Shown piece after piece: positions 37,397 through 44,559 of a stretch of 64,000 nt of DNA. The notes under the pieces are model-generated. The model did no database searches and had not been told where the DNA came from. It saw nothing but the letters and a program-made list of their open reading frames with translations. A program made the translations under genes and the position numbers. The stretch's first letter is position 1, and every line of letters begins with the position of its first letter. Origin of the DNA: Hyphomicrobium sp. (GTDB lineage: Bacteria; Pseudomonadota; Alphaproteobacteria; Rhizobiales; Hyphomicrobiaceae); the NCBI GenBank assembly GCA_016793445.1, contig JAEUME010000009.1:1-64000 (forward strand). Direction: 5' to 3'.

Positions 37397-38131
37397 TCAG
37401 GGATGCACAAAATTAGTGCTGACTTCGACGACGAACTTCTGCCGGAAGGCGCGAGCAAAATCCTCGTAGCCCTTGGCTGCGACGACGAATGCGCCGGGCC
37501 CGCCGATGATGTTCTCTTTGTACCAGTCTTCGATTGTTGCGGCGTCTTTGCCTTCCAGGATGGGAAGACCGTTGATGGTGACGCCGATACCAAACAGATC
37601 GGCGCGTGAATTTTCCAGCAGCTTGCCGGTGTTGCAGTTATCGGGACCATCTCCCGACACGTCCACGACGATCTTGTCGGCCTTTGCGGGCAGGCGGGCG
37701 ACGACCTTGTCGGCGACGTAACGGGCCATGCGGCCAACACAGGTGAATTCGCCTTCCTGTTGAGGGAGCTTGCGGATGGTCGCCGCCAGTTCCTTGGCCT
37801 GCTGAGGGTTGGAAATCATCGTCCAGGGAACGGCGAGCTTTGATTTATCGGCCCAGGTCACCATCGCAATCAGGATCGCGCCGTTGGCGCCGCCCAAAAC
37901 GGTATTGATGACCCCTTCGTCCTCCAACGCCGCTGCAATTCCTTCCATCTGCAAAATGTAGCGTTTTTCATCGACGGAGCTTGAGACGTCTACCGTGAGA
38001 ATGAGCGCGGCATCAACGCGAGGCATGTCGTCTTGCGCGCGCGAACCGCTGAGAGCAAGCAGGCCACCGAAGGCGGCTGCGCAAGCAAATCCGAGTGCAC
38101 GCTTGAACATGGCATTCCGTTGGTTGAACAT
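37397..38131 (-). CDS. DUF1194 von Willebrand factor A-like exported protein
   Basis: A 244-residue protein. Residues 1-32 form a signal peptide (core ALGFACAAAFGGLLALSG). The rest is a DUF1194/vWA domain with the metal-ion-dependent adhesion motif DVSSSVDE near residue 49 (D-x-S-x-S), a Thr/Asp region in VDVSGDGPDN and Cys residues in FTCVGRMA and DNCNTG. vWA proteins (MxaC, MxaL) occur in methanol dehydrogenase loci and help metal insertion. A similar job is plausible here because the next gene downstream is the dehydrogenase, 585 bases away, but it is unproven. A second ATG at 38110 could also be the start. Confidence 0.88.
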   Translation of the reverse strand: MFNQRNAMFKRALGFACAAAFGGLLALSGSRAQDDMPRVDAALILTVDVSSSVDEKRYILQMEGIAAALEDEGVINTVLGGANGAILIAMVTWADKSKLAVPWTMISNPQQAKELAATIRKLPQQEGEFTCVGRMARYVADKVVARLPAKADKIVVDVSGDGPDNCNTGKLLENSRADLFGIGVTINGLPILEGKDAATIEDWYKENIIGGPGAFVVAAKGYEDFARAFRQKFVVEVSTNFVHP

Positions 38132-38234
38132 GGGGCCGATACCGTTCCGATCAGTCTATTGAAATCTTGGTCTCAGCACCAGATAGCGTGTGATCATGAC
38201 GTGATGCGCAAGCAGAAGCCAGCCGCCATAGCGT

Positions 38235-39131
38235 TCAGCTCAAATGTTCCTTGAACCAGCCCGATGCTGCGGTGGAAGCCTTCTCGAAGTCGGCGACGTA
38301 CGCATCGAAGTGCCCACCGTTAAGGCACACGATCTTCTTGGGATGGAGTGCACGCTCGTAACCCGCAAGCGCGTCGTCCGCGGGCGTTAGCACATCTCCC
38401 AATGCCACGATCATCAGCAGCGGGGTTGGGCTGATGAAAGGGAGATAGGTGCCGGGTTCATACTCCATGAACATTTCGATCGAGCGCAAGGTAACTTCGT
38501 TCTTCCAGGACGGCGCGCGGAGTTTGTGGGTTTCAGTGAACCACTTCCAGCTATCTGGTGTCGGCAGGGCGGAAGGAGCCATTGGATCTTCCGCAACCAC
38601 TGGGACCATGGCAGGGGGTTCGCCGCGATAGCGCGCGCGACGGTCTGCTTCGAGCGCCTTCTGGAAATCGCCAATGAAGTCGGCGCGAATGAGCCGCCGC
38701 GCGTTGCTGTGTCCACTGATAAGTGGGACCTGCGAAACCACGCATTTTACCCGCCGGTCGTTGGCGGCAACCACGATGACGTGAGCACCGGAGTAGCTGG
38801 AACCCCATATCCCGATGCGCGCGGCGTCCGTTTGGGGCAGGGTCTCCGCGAAAGTGATGGCATCGCGATAGTCGCGCACCTGTTGCCAGGGGTCGATCTC
38901 CTGGCGGATCGCGCCGTCGCTTGCGCCCAAGTTCCGGTTGTCAAACACCAGGGCGGCCAGGCCGTTGCCGGCGAAGTGCTCGGCGAAGCGGTCGAGATAC
39001 ATCTCTTTCACGGCCGAAAAGCCATGCGCCATGACGATGGTCGGGAATGGGCCAGCACCGGTATCGGGCGTGTAATGCCAGCCTCGCAAAATTGTACCGT
39101 CCTGAGTCTTGAACTCGATATCCTTACGCAT
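38235..39131 (-). CDS. Alpha/beta hydrolase
   Basis: A 298-residue serine hydrolase of the dienelactone hydrolase/X-Pro peptidase-like branch. IVMAHGFSAVKEMYLDRFAE is the oxyanion strand, GIWGSSYSGAH the nucleophile elbow (Ser in GSSYSG), Asp is likely in ALGDVLTPADD, and His in NGGHFDAYV. The ATG at 39131 begins MRKDIEFKTQDGT; a TTG at 39152 would overlap the azoreductase-like gene. It follows that gene by 17 bases and is probably in one operon with it. The substrate is unknown. Confidence 0.9.
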   Translation of the reverse strand: MRKDIEFKTQDGTILRGWHYTPDTGAGPFPTIVMAHGFSAVKEMYLDRFAEHFAGNGLAALVFDNRNLGASDGAIRQEIDPWQQVRDYRDAITFAETLPQTDAARIGIWGSSYSGAHVIVVAANDRRVKCVVSQVPLISGHSNARRLIRADFIGDFQKALEADRRARYRGEPPAMVPVVAEDPMAPSALPTPDSWKWFTETHKLRAPSWKNEVTLRSIEMFMEYEPGTYLPFISPTPLLMIVALGDVLTPADDALAGYERALHPKKIVCLNGGHFDAYVADFEKASTAASGWFKEHLS

Positions 39132-39148
39132 CCGCCGGTCCTTGATGC

Positions 39149-39763
39149 TCAAAAGCCTTGTGCGAGAGCAGCCGCCTGCTGGCGGACTGCGTCGCGGTCT
39201 TCTTCAAATAACGTCTTTTCGACAATCATGGATTGCACGTTGGGAACGCCCACGAAGCGGAGCCAAAGATCCATATAGGGTTTCTGCTGATCCCAGACCT
39301 CCAGAGGCATCCCTGTGTCCTCGCCGTAGCCGATGCCGCGGGCGTAGATGACGAGCGCCTTTGCGTTCGTCAGCAGACCGTTGAGACCACGTTCGTCGAA
39401 CGTGAACAGCAGATCCTTATGACTGACGAGGTCGATGAGTTGCTTCAGGCGATAGGGTATGGCGAAGTTCCACATCGGTACGCCGATCAGGATCTTGTCG
39501 GCCGCGCGGAAACGCTGCGCCAATTGATCGAGCCGGTCCCATGCGGCCTGTTGGGCGGGTGTTCGCTCAACGCCTGCCAGACCCGCATATTTGGCTTCGA
39601 AGGCGTTCTGGTCGAGTTGGGGCAGATCCTCCCAGATGTCGAGACGATCGATGACGTCGGAGGGGTTCGCCGCCCTGTAGGCGTCGAGAAAAGCTTGGGC
39701 TGCGAAGATGGAGACGGAGCGGGATTTACGTGGTGAGCCTTCGACATATAGCAGGCGCGCCAT
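39149..39763 (-). CDS. azoR: FMN-dependent NADH-azoreductase-like protein
   Basis: A 204-residue flavodoxin-like quinone/azo reductase. The FMN phosphate loop is YVEGSPRKSRSVSIFAAQAF, MWNFAIPYRLKQLIDLV lies beside the isoalloxazine, and YARGIGYGED is the second signature. These enzymes reduce quinones or azo compounds in the cytosol. It starts at ATG 39763. Upstream at 39829-39845 is a TetR-type site resembling one by the second quinoprotein gene. It heads an operon with the alpha/beta hydrolase. Confidence 0.88.
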   Translation of the reverse strand: MARLLYVEGSPRKSRSVSIFAAQAFLDAYRAANPSDVIDRLDIWEDLPQLDQNAFEAKYAGLAGVERTPAQQAAWDRLDQLAQRFRAADKILIGVPMWNFAIPYRLKQLIDLVSHKDLLFTFDERGLNGLLTNAKALVIYARGIGYGEDTGMPLEVWDQQKPYMDLWLRFVGVPNVQSMIVEKTLFEEDRDAVRQQAAALAQGF

Positions 39764-39945
39764 CGCCAACTCCTTGACTTGGTTTATTCGTTTCCGCTCA
39801 TCGGCATATTGTGACAGCGGTAACTTTTGCTGACCAGTCCGTCAATTCCCGCAAGACCAAAGTCTTAGTAATTCCAAGAGCACGCGCTGCATTGCACAAT
39901 AAATGTTGCAGTCGCGTTGTGAGCAGACTGTTGCGGGTGGCACGC

Positions 39946-41136
39946 TCAGGCTGGCGGCTTCCATCCATAAAGCCAGTCGTATTGGCGCATGAGCAGCGTG
40001 GCCGGCGACCTGCGCAGAACCTTGTCGCGCGCCTTCGCCAATGTCCCTGCCAAGTGATAGATGCGGCCGTTGCGGCGGGACGCACTTTGTACGCGAAGCG
40101 CGCGCGCCCGGCGTTTGTCCTCGTAGCGAGTCAAGGCACCCGAGACAGAGCCGGAACTGTGTGAGAGTTCATACGCAAGCACGCTGGCATCCTCCAGCGC
40201 GAGAACCGCGCCTTGCGCAAGGAATGGCAGCACAGGATGAGCCGCGTCGCCTAGAAGACCGATGCGGCCATCGCTCCAGCGCTGCGGCATAGCCAGTTCG
40301 TGGAGCGACCAAACCCGCCAGTTCTCGCCGGCTTCCAGAAGTACACGCAATGATGGCGCGAGCCGCTGCGCACGTGCGCGCACGAACGCAGCTTCAACGT
40401 GCGTGCTCCACCCAAGCGTATGCTGTGGCTCCTCGAAGATGATGACAAAGGCATGTTCGCGGCCCGCGCGCACGGGGTAGTGCACGACATGTGCCCCCGC
40501 CGTGAGCCAGATGTGGGCGTCGTTGACGGCCAATCCTTCGGGCAGGCTCGAGACAGGGATCACAGTGCGATAGGCATTCTTTCCGGTTGGATGGGCAGGC
40601 GCGGGATCGAAGTGCTTGGCGCGCAACGTGGACCACAAGCCGTCGGCTGCAATCAACGCGCGGCCTGCCAGAGTTGCGCCGCTTTCAGCACAACGCAGCG
40701 TTACGCCGGTGGTGGATTGGGTGACCGCCTCGGCCGTCGTGCCCGTTGTGAGGGTAATGTTGGACGCGGCGCGAGCGGCTTGGAGCAGTGCGGCATGCAA
40801 ATCCTGCCGATGCATCGTCCAATAGGGCGATCCGTGCCTTTTGGCGATCCAACCGCCGAGGGGCATGCGCGTGATCTTCTCACCCGTCAGTGCGTCGCGG
40901 ACCTGCAACGCATCGGGCGCAGCCACATGCTCGCGAAGCCAAGACGCCGCGCCGATCGCTTCAAGGATGCGGGTTCCGTTGGGGCCGATCTGGATGCCGG
41001 CGCCCGCTTCGGTGAAATCGGCGCGCCGTTCAAGCACATGGCTGGCTATGCCGGCCTTGCTCAAGGCCAGCGCTGCCGCCAAGCCACCAATACCGCCGCC
41101 GGCAATCAACACAGGGCTGTCAGACGACGCGGTCAT
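39946..41136 (-). CDS. FAD-dependent monooxygenase (salicylate hydroxylase-like)
   Basis: A 396-residue class A flavoprotein monooxygenase. VLIAGGGIGGLAAALALSKAG is reached near residue 10 and binds ADP of FAD. The DG motif is ALIAADGLWSTLRAK, and the second FAD motif GDAAHPVLPFLAQG is near 295. The closest known enzymes are salicylate 1-hydroxylase and 3-hydroxybenzoate 6-hydroxylase, which use NADH and oxygen to hydroxylate an aromatic ring. No other aromatic pathway genes are adjacent, so the substrate is open. It is separated from the zinc-protein gene upstream by 21 bases. Confidence 0.92.
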   Translation of the reverse strand: MTASSDSPVLIAGGGIGGLAAALALSKAGIASHVLERRADFTEAGAGIQIGPNGTRILEAIGAASWLREHVAAPDALQVRDALTGEKITRMPLGGWIAKRHGSPYWTMHRQDLHAALLQAARAASNITLTTGTTAEAVTQSTTGVTLRCAESGATLAGRALIAADGLWSTLRAKHFDPAPAHPTGKNAYRTVIPVSSLPEGLAVNDAHIWLTAGAHVVHYPVRAGREHAFVIIFEEPQHTLGWSTHVEAAFVRARAQRLAPSLRVLLEAGENWRVWSLHELAMPQRWSDGRIGLLGDAAHPVLPFLAQGAVLALEDASVLAYELSHSSGSVSGALTRYEDKRRARALRVQSASRRNGRIYHLAGTLAKARDKVLRRSPATLLMRQYDWLYGWKPPA

Positions 41137-41157
41137 GGCGATGTTGGATATAAACGA

Positions 41158-41400
41158 TCAGGCCGCGTCGTGGACGAGACTGCCCGTAGGCTCGCTATCC
41201 TCCGCGCCAAGACGGGGATCGTGGATATAGAGCGTTGAGCAGTATGGGCAGAGGATCTGGCCATCGCTCCCCATGTCCAGATAGACGTGCGGATGATCGT
41301 AGGGCGCACGCGCGCCCATGCACTGGAATTCCTTGACGCCGATGAAAATGCGTTCAGCGCCCGTATCATTTGCGAAGTGCGGAATTTGCGCATGGGCCAT
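41158..41400 (-). CDS. Zinc-finger protein, NDUFS6/zf-CHCC family
   Basis: An 80-residue protein of the zf-CHCC family, which in mitochondria is the complex I subunit NDUFS6. The ligands are C27 (FQCMG), H36 or H38 (YDHPHVYLDM), and C50/C53 in LCPYCSTLY. The GVKEFQCMGA and HPHVYLD segments are diagnostic. The alphaproteobacterial members are short and thought to aid respiratory complex I assembly. The ATG at 41400 is preferred to an upstream start at 41439 because family members begin at this point. It is divergent from the alpha/beta hydrolase gene. Confidence 0.9.
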   Translation of the reverse strand: MAHAQIPHFANDTGAERIFIGVKEFQCMGARAPYDHPHVYLDMGSDGQILCPYCSTLYIHDPRLGAEDSEPTGSLVHDAA

Positions 41401-41566
41401 GTCGGCGCCTTTCCCTCGGTCATCGTTCTTGCCAAGCAACCCGCGCGCTTTCCATCATGGGTGCTGCGGGCGAGTTCCTGCCGGATAATTCTTTTGGAAG
41501 ATACCGCCCTGCGCACCGCAATGGTAGGGGAAGAAGAACCGCCTTTCGCCGCAGGGATCTACAACC

Positions 41567-42340
41567 ATGCCACATTTCGACAGCGCCGGCGTTGAGCTCG
41601 CTTATCTGGATACGGGCGAGGAGTCCGAAAAGACGCCGGTCCTGCTCATACACGGCTTTGCATCGAACATCGCGACGAACTGGGTCACGACAGGTTGGGT
41701 CGATGTTCTTAAGCGCGCGGGGCACCGCGTCGTCGCCATTGACAATCGCGGTCATGGGGCGAGCGCGAAGCTTTACGATCAGGCTGAGTATGGAGCCCCG
41801 GTGATGGCCGAGGATGCGCGTCACCTCCTTGATCACTTGTCGATTCCCGAGGCGCATATCATGGGCTTCTCCATGGGAGCGCGTATCTCGGCGTTCCTCG
41901 CGCTGGCACATCCCGCGCGGGTCAAAAGTCTGGTGTTTGGCGGGCTCGGGATCAATATGATCCGAGGTTTGGCCGGTACCGGGCCGATCGCACGGGCGCT
42001 CGAAGCCGAGAGCCTTGATGAGGTGACGAACGCCACCGCGCGCACCTTCCGTATCTTTGCCGAGCAGACGCGCTCAGATCTCAAGGCGCTCGCCGCATGC
42101 ATACGATCGGCGCGCGCGCCGATCTCAGCGGACATGGTTTCGCTCATCCGCGCGCCCGTGCTGGTGGCAGTGGGCTCCGATGACGTCGTGGGAGGCTCGC
42201 CCGAGGAGCTGGCCGCCCTCATTCCGGGAGCCCGGGCCTTCCTCATCGAAGGCCGCGATCACATGAAGTCCGTGGGCGACAAACGCTACAAAGATGCGGT
42301 CGTACGATTTCTGGTGGAGGTGGAGTCTGACCAAGATTAG
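41567..42340 (+). CDS. Alpha/beta fold hydrolase
   Basis: A 257-residue single-domain hydrolase. LLIHGFASNIATNW is the oxyanion loop, IMGFSMGARISAFLAL the nucleophile elbow with Ser in GFSMG. The acid is probably in AVGSDDVVGG, and the base is H near 237 (GRDHMKSV). It resembles carboxylesterase/3-oxoadipate enol-lactonase-like proteins; no specific substrate can be named. It is alone on the plus strand. Confidence 0.92.
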   Translation: MPHFDSAGVELAYLDTGEESEKTPVLLIHGFASNIATNWVTTGWVDVLKRAGHRVVAIDNRGHGASAKLYDQAEYGAPVMAEDARHLLDHLSIPEAHIMGFSMGARISAFLALAHPARVKSLVFGGLGINMIRGLAGTGPIARALEAESLDEVTNATARTFRIFAEQTRSDLKALAACIRSARAPISADMVSLIRAPVLVAVGSDDVVGGSPEELAALIPGARAFLIEGRDHMKSVGDKRYKDAVVRFLVEVESDQD

Positions 42341-42947
42341 CGGCTGGGGCGTCACTGCGCGATGATGGCGTTGAGGCAAAGAAAGGCCCCGGCAAGCTGT
42401 CCAAGTACGATCTGGAGAGGACAACGTTTAGCGGGGTTGTCGTCAGATCGCAGGACTGCGAACGGCCAGGGCCTTTCAAGAAACGTGAGCCTACCACTGC
42501 TCCCTGGAAGCGGTACAAACCAGAAAAGAGCGACGCAACCGTACGCGAAGACCAAATCAGTTACGCTACGCGGTGAACTTGCCCACTCAGCCAATACGCG
42601 ACACCATCCGGCTGAACTCCGCACTTTCAGAGCACCCTCAGGCTAGCGCGGTTTTCCAACGGCGCCATTCAAGAATCGCGAAGTGCGTCAGACTCTTGTG
42701 GATAAAAACGTCTGTTGCGGCCAAGCAATAGACAAGGCGCTGCAAAGCAGCTTGCGAGCAACTCCTTTGACCCGGCCCCGTCTTTGTTGTCCTTCCACGG
42801 ACTTTCGCCGAACGGAGTTTTACCGCCTCCGCCTTGGGGCCGCCGCGCGGCAGCCGCAATAGAGCCTGGAATTCCCGGCACATAAGAGCGGGGTTGGGGA
42901 AAAATGTTAACCGAGCATTAAGCTTATCGGCCGTAGCGTCTCGCCTC
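42341..42947. other. Intergenic region upstream of the extensin-like gene
   Basis: These 607 bases hold no supportable gene; the open frames present have biased, family-less sequence. The last 50 bases contain the CtrA-type site at 42907-42921. No terminator with a T-run was seen after the hydrolase. Confidence 0.45.
42907..42921 (+). promoter_or_regulatory. CtrA-type site TTAA-N7-TTAA
   Basis: TTAA at 42907-42910, seven bases (CCGAGCA), TTAA at 42918-42921. It is an exact match to the consensus bound by the alphaproteobacterial cell-cycle regulator CtrA. It is 26 bases before the extensin-like start, where binding should repress or activate the promoter. Confidence 0.65.
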
Positions 42948-43640
42948 ATGTATGTGCGTCGCGTTAGCGTTTTTGTGCTCATTTCGGTGCTTTGGCTCGG
43001 TTGCCTGGTGCTGTTGTGGGGCTGTGGCGGGTCGGTGCCTGGCACCAACTTCGTGGCCAAGGACGAGCCCTGGCGGAACGCTGAAGAGAGCTCCTGCCTG
43101 GCGGCCGGTGCGGTCCGGCGCACAAGTTCCATCCAACCACATTCCGCTCTCGGGGGTCCCAGCGTCTGCGGCACAGAGCATCCCTTCGAAATGTCCGCGG
43201 CCATGGGTGGCCGCGTGGTGATGCGCCCGCCCGCGCTCTTGCGCTGTCCCATGATTCCATCGGTGGACCGCTGGGTCGCCGAGGTCGTTGAACCTGCCGC
43301 GCGCTTCCACTTTGGCAGTTCCGTCGCAGAACTGCGTGTCGCCGCATCCTACTCATGCCGGCCCATGAATCATGTCAGCGGCGCGCGCCTCTCGGAGCAT
43401 GGCTATGCCAACGCGCTCGATGTCTCGGCATTCACGCTCGCCGATGGCCATACGATAACTGTGAAGGGCGGCTGGAACGGTGACCGCCAGGAGCGGGCCT
43501 TCCTACGAGCGGTCCACGACGGGACATGCCGGCATTTCACGACAGTTCTAGGCCCCAACTACGACGCCAACCATCGCGATCACTTCCATATGGACCTTGC
43601 CCGTCACGGCCGTGACGGCTTGATGAATATCTGCAAGTAA
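42948..43640 (+). CDS. Extensin-like C-terminal domain protein
   Basis: A 230-residue exported protein. A membrane or signal segment (about 6-25, VFVLISVLWLGCLVLLWGCG) contains a Cys that could be a lipobox. The extensin-like domain spans about 75-230: GRVVMRPPALLRCPMI, then SYSCRPMNHVSGARLSEHGYANALDVSAF and NHRDHFHMDLA. The His/Asp pattern (SEHGYANALD, DHFHMD) resembles LAS-type D,D-carboxypeptidases. It may be a cell-wall hydrolase. The ATG at 42948 lies just after a CtrA-type site, fitting a cell-cycle role. Confidence 0.88.
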   Translation: MYVRRVSVFVLISVLWLGCLVLLWGCGGSVPGTNFVAKDEPWRNAEESSCLAAGAVRRTSSIQPHSALGGPSVCGTEHPFEMSAAMGGRVVMRPPALLRCPMIPSVDRWVAEVVEPAARFHFGSSVAELRVAASYSCRPMNHVSGARLSEHGYANALDVSAFTLADGHTITVKGGWNGDRQERAFLRAVHDGTCRHFTTVLGPNYDANHRDHFHMDLARHGRDGLMNICK

Positions 43641-43690
43641 ACGGCCGATGCTCCTTGGCCGCCGGCGCACTGCTCCGGCGCAAGGACATC

Positions 43691-43750
43691 TGTTTTGCCC
43701 TGCTTCTTGTCGGAAAACCGGTTTCCACTTTTTCGCAAAGCCCTCTAGAA
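43691..43750. repeat. Dispersed intergenic repeat, copy B
   Basis: The 32 bases 43701-43732 are the exact reverse complement of 17301-17332 (copy A). The similarity continues with TTTTGCCC on one side and the CGCAAAG / CTCTAGAAG end on the other. It lies between the extensin-like gene and the tetR gene and touches the latter's leader. Confidence 0.88.
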
Positions 43751-43758
43751 GCGTTTCC

Positions 43759-44403
43759 ATGAGCTGGCATCGCGACACCGGCCCCGGTTCCAGGCGGGGC
43801 TATCATCACGGCAACCTGCGCGAGGCGCTGATCAAGGCGGCGCTCGACCTGATCTCGCAGAAAGGGCCTGCAGGCTTCACGTTTGCCGAGGCCGCACGCG
43901 CGGCCGGCGTGTCTGCGGCCGCGCCCTATCGCCATTACCGCGATCGCGACGCCTTGCTGGCCGATGTCGCCCGCCGCGGCTACGATCTGTTTGAGGAAAG
44001 CCTCGCCAAGGCTTGGAACGGCGGCAAGCCGGACGTGCACACGGCGTTTCATGCGTTGGGTCGTGCCTATCTCGCCTTTGCCAAGCGTGAGCCGGCCTAT
44101 TTCGCAGCCATGTTCGAAGCCGGCCTAGCCTTCGACGCATTTCCCGATTTGCGCGACGCGGGCGATCGCGCCTTTGCAATTCTGCGCGACGCATGCGCGG
44201 CTCTGATCGAGACACTTCCCTCTGAAAGGCGTCCGCCGGTCCTGATGATGGCGCTGCACATCTGGTCGCTGTCGCACGGCATCGCGGCGCTGTTTGCTCG
44301 GGGCGATGGTGCGCGCCGGGCTATTCCCATGCCACCTGAAGATCTGCTTGAAGCGGCGGTTCTGGTCTATTTTGATGGATTGGGGCTTCGGGCCGGCAAG
44401 TAG
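43759..44403 (+). CDS. TetR/AcrR family transcriptional regulator
   Basis: A 214-residue regulator. The helix-turn-helix spans about 15-65 (YHHGNLREALIKAALDLISQ, AARAAGVSAAAPYRHYRDRDALL). The C-terminal domain (about 80-210) belongs to the WHG/TetR_C_33 type with EAGLAFDAFPDL. The opening GYHHGNLREAL is a common signature of the TetR_C_33/WHG group. The ATG at 43759 follows the repeat; upstream in-frame codons translate the repeat itself and are rejected. No obvious target gene is adjacent. Confidence 0.9.
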   Translation: MSWHRDTGPGSRRGYHHGNLREALIKAALDLISQKGPAGFTFAEAARAAGVSAAAPYRHYRDRDALLADVARRGYDLFEESLAKAWNGGKPDVHTAFHALGRAYLAFAKREPAYFAAMFEAGLAFDAFPDLRDAGDRAFAILRDACAALIETLPSERRPPVLMMALHIWSLSHGIAALFARGDGARRAIPMPPEDLLEAAVLVYFDGLGLRAGK

Positions 44404-44559
44404 AGAGCGGTCAAAATAGCAAGCGGTTGCCGGCTCTTCCCACGCAAAGGCAGCTTTGGCTTGGTTCGATCATAAATTCTGCCATGATTGCGCGGGAACC
44501 TTCCGGTCGAGAGGGCTTCATCGTCAGAGGGGAGCAACCCGGGGGCGCTATTGTTTTTC

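Noticed and set aside
42362..42624. Short open frames on both strands between the hydrolase and the extensin-like gene
   Set aside because: No ribosome-binding site, no recognisable sequence pattern and unbalanced composition; treated as non-coding.
43648..43758. An N-terminal extension of the TetR protein
   Set aside because: It too is translated repeat sequence (copy B); the helix-turn-helix protein begins at 43759.
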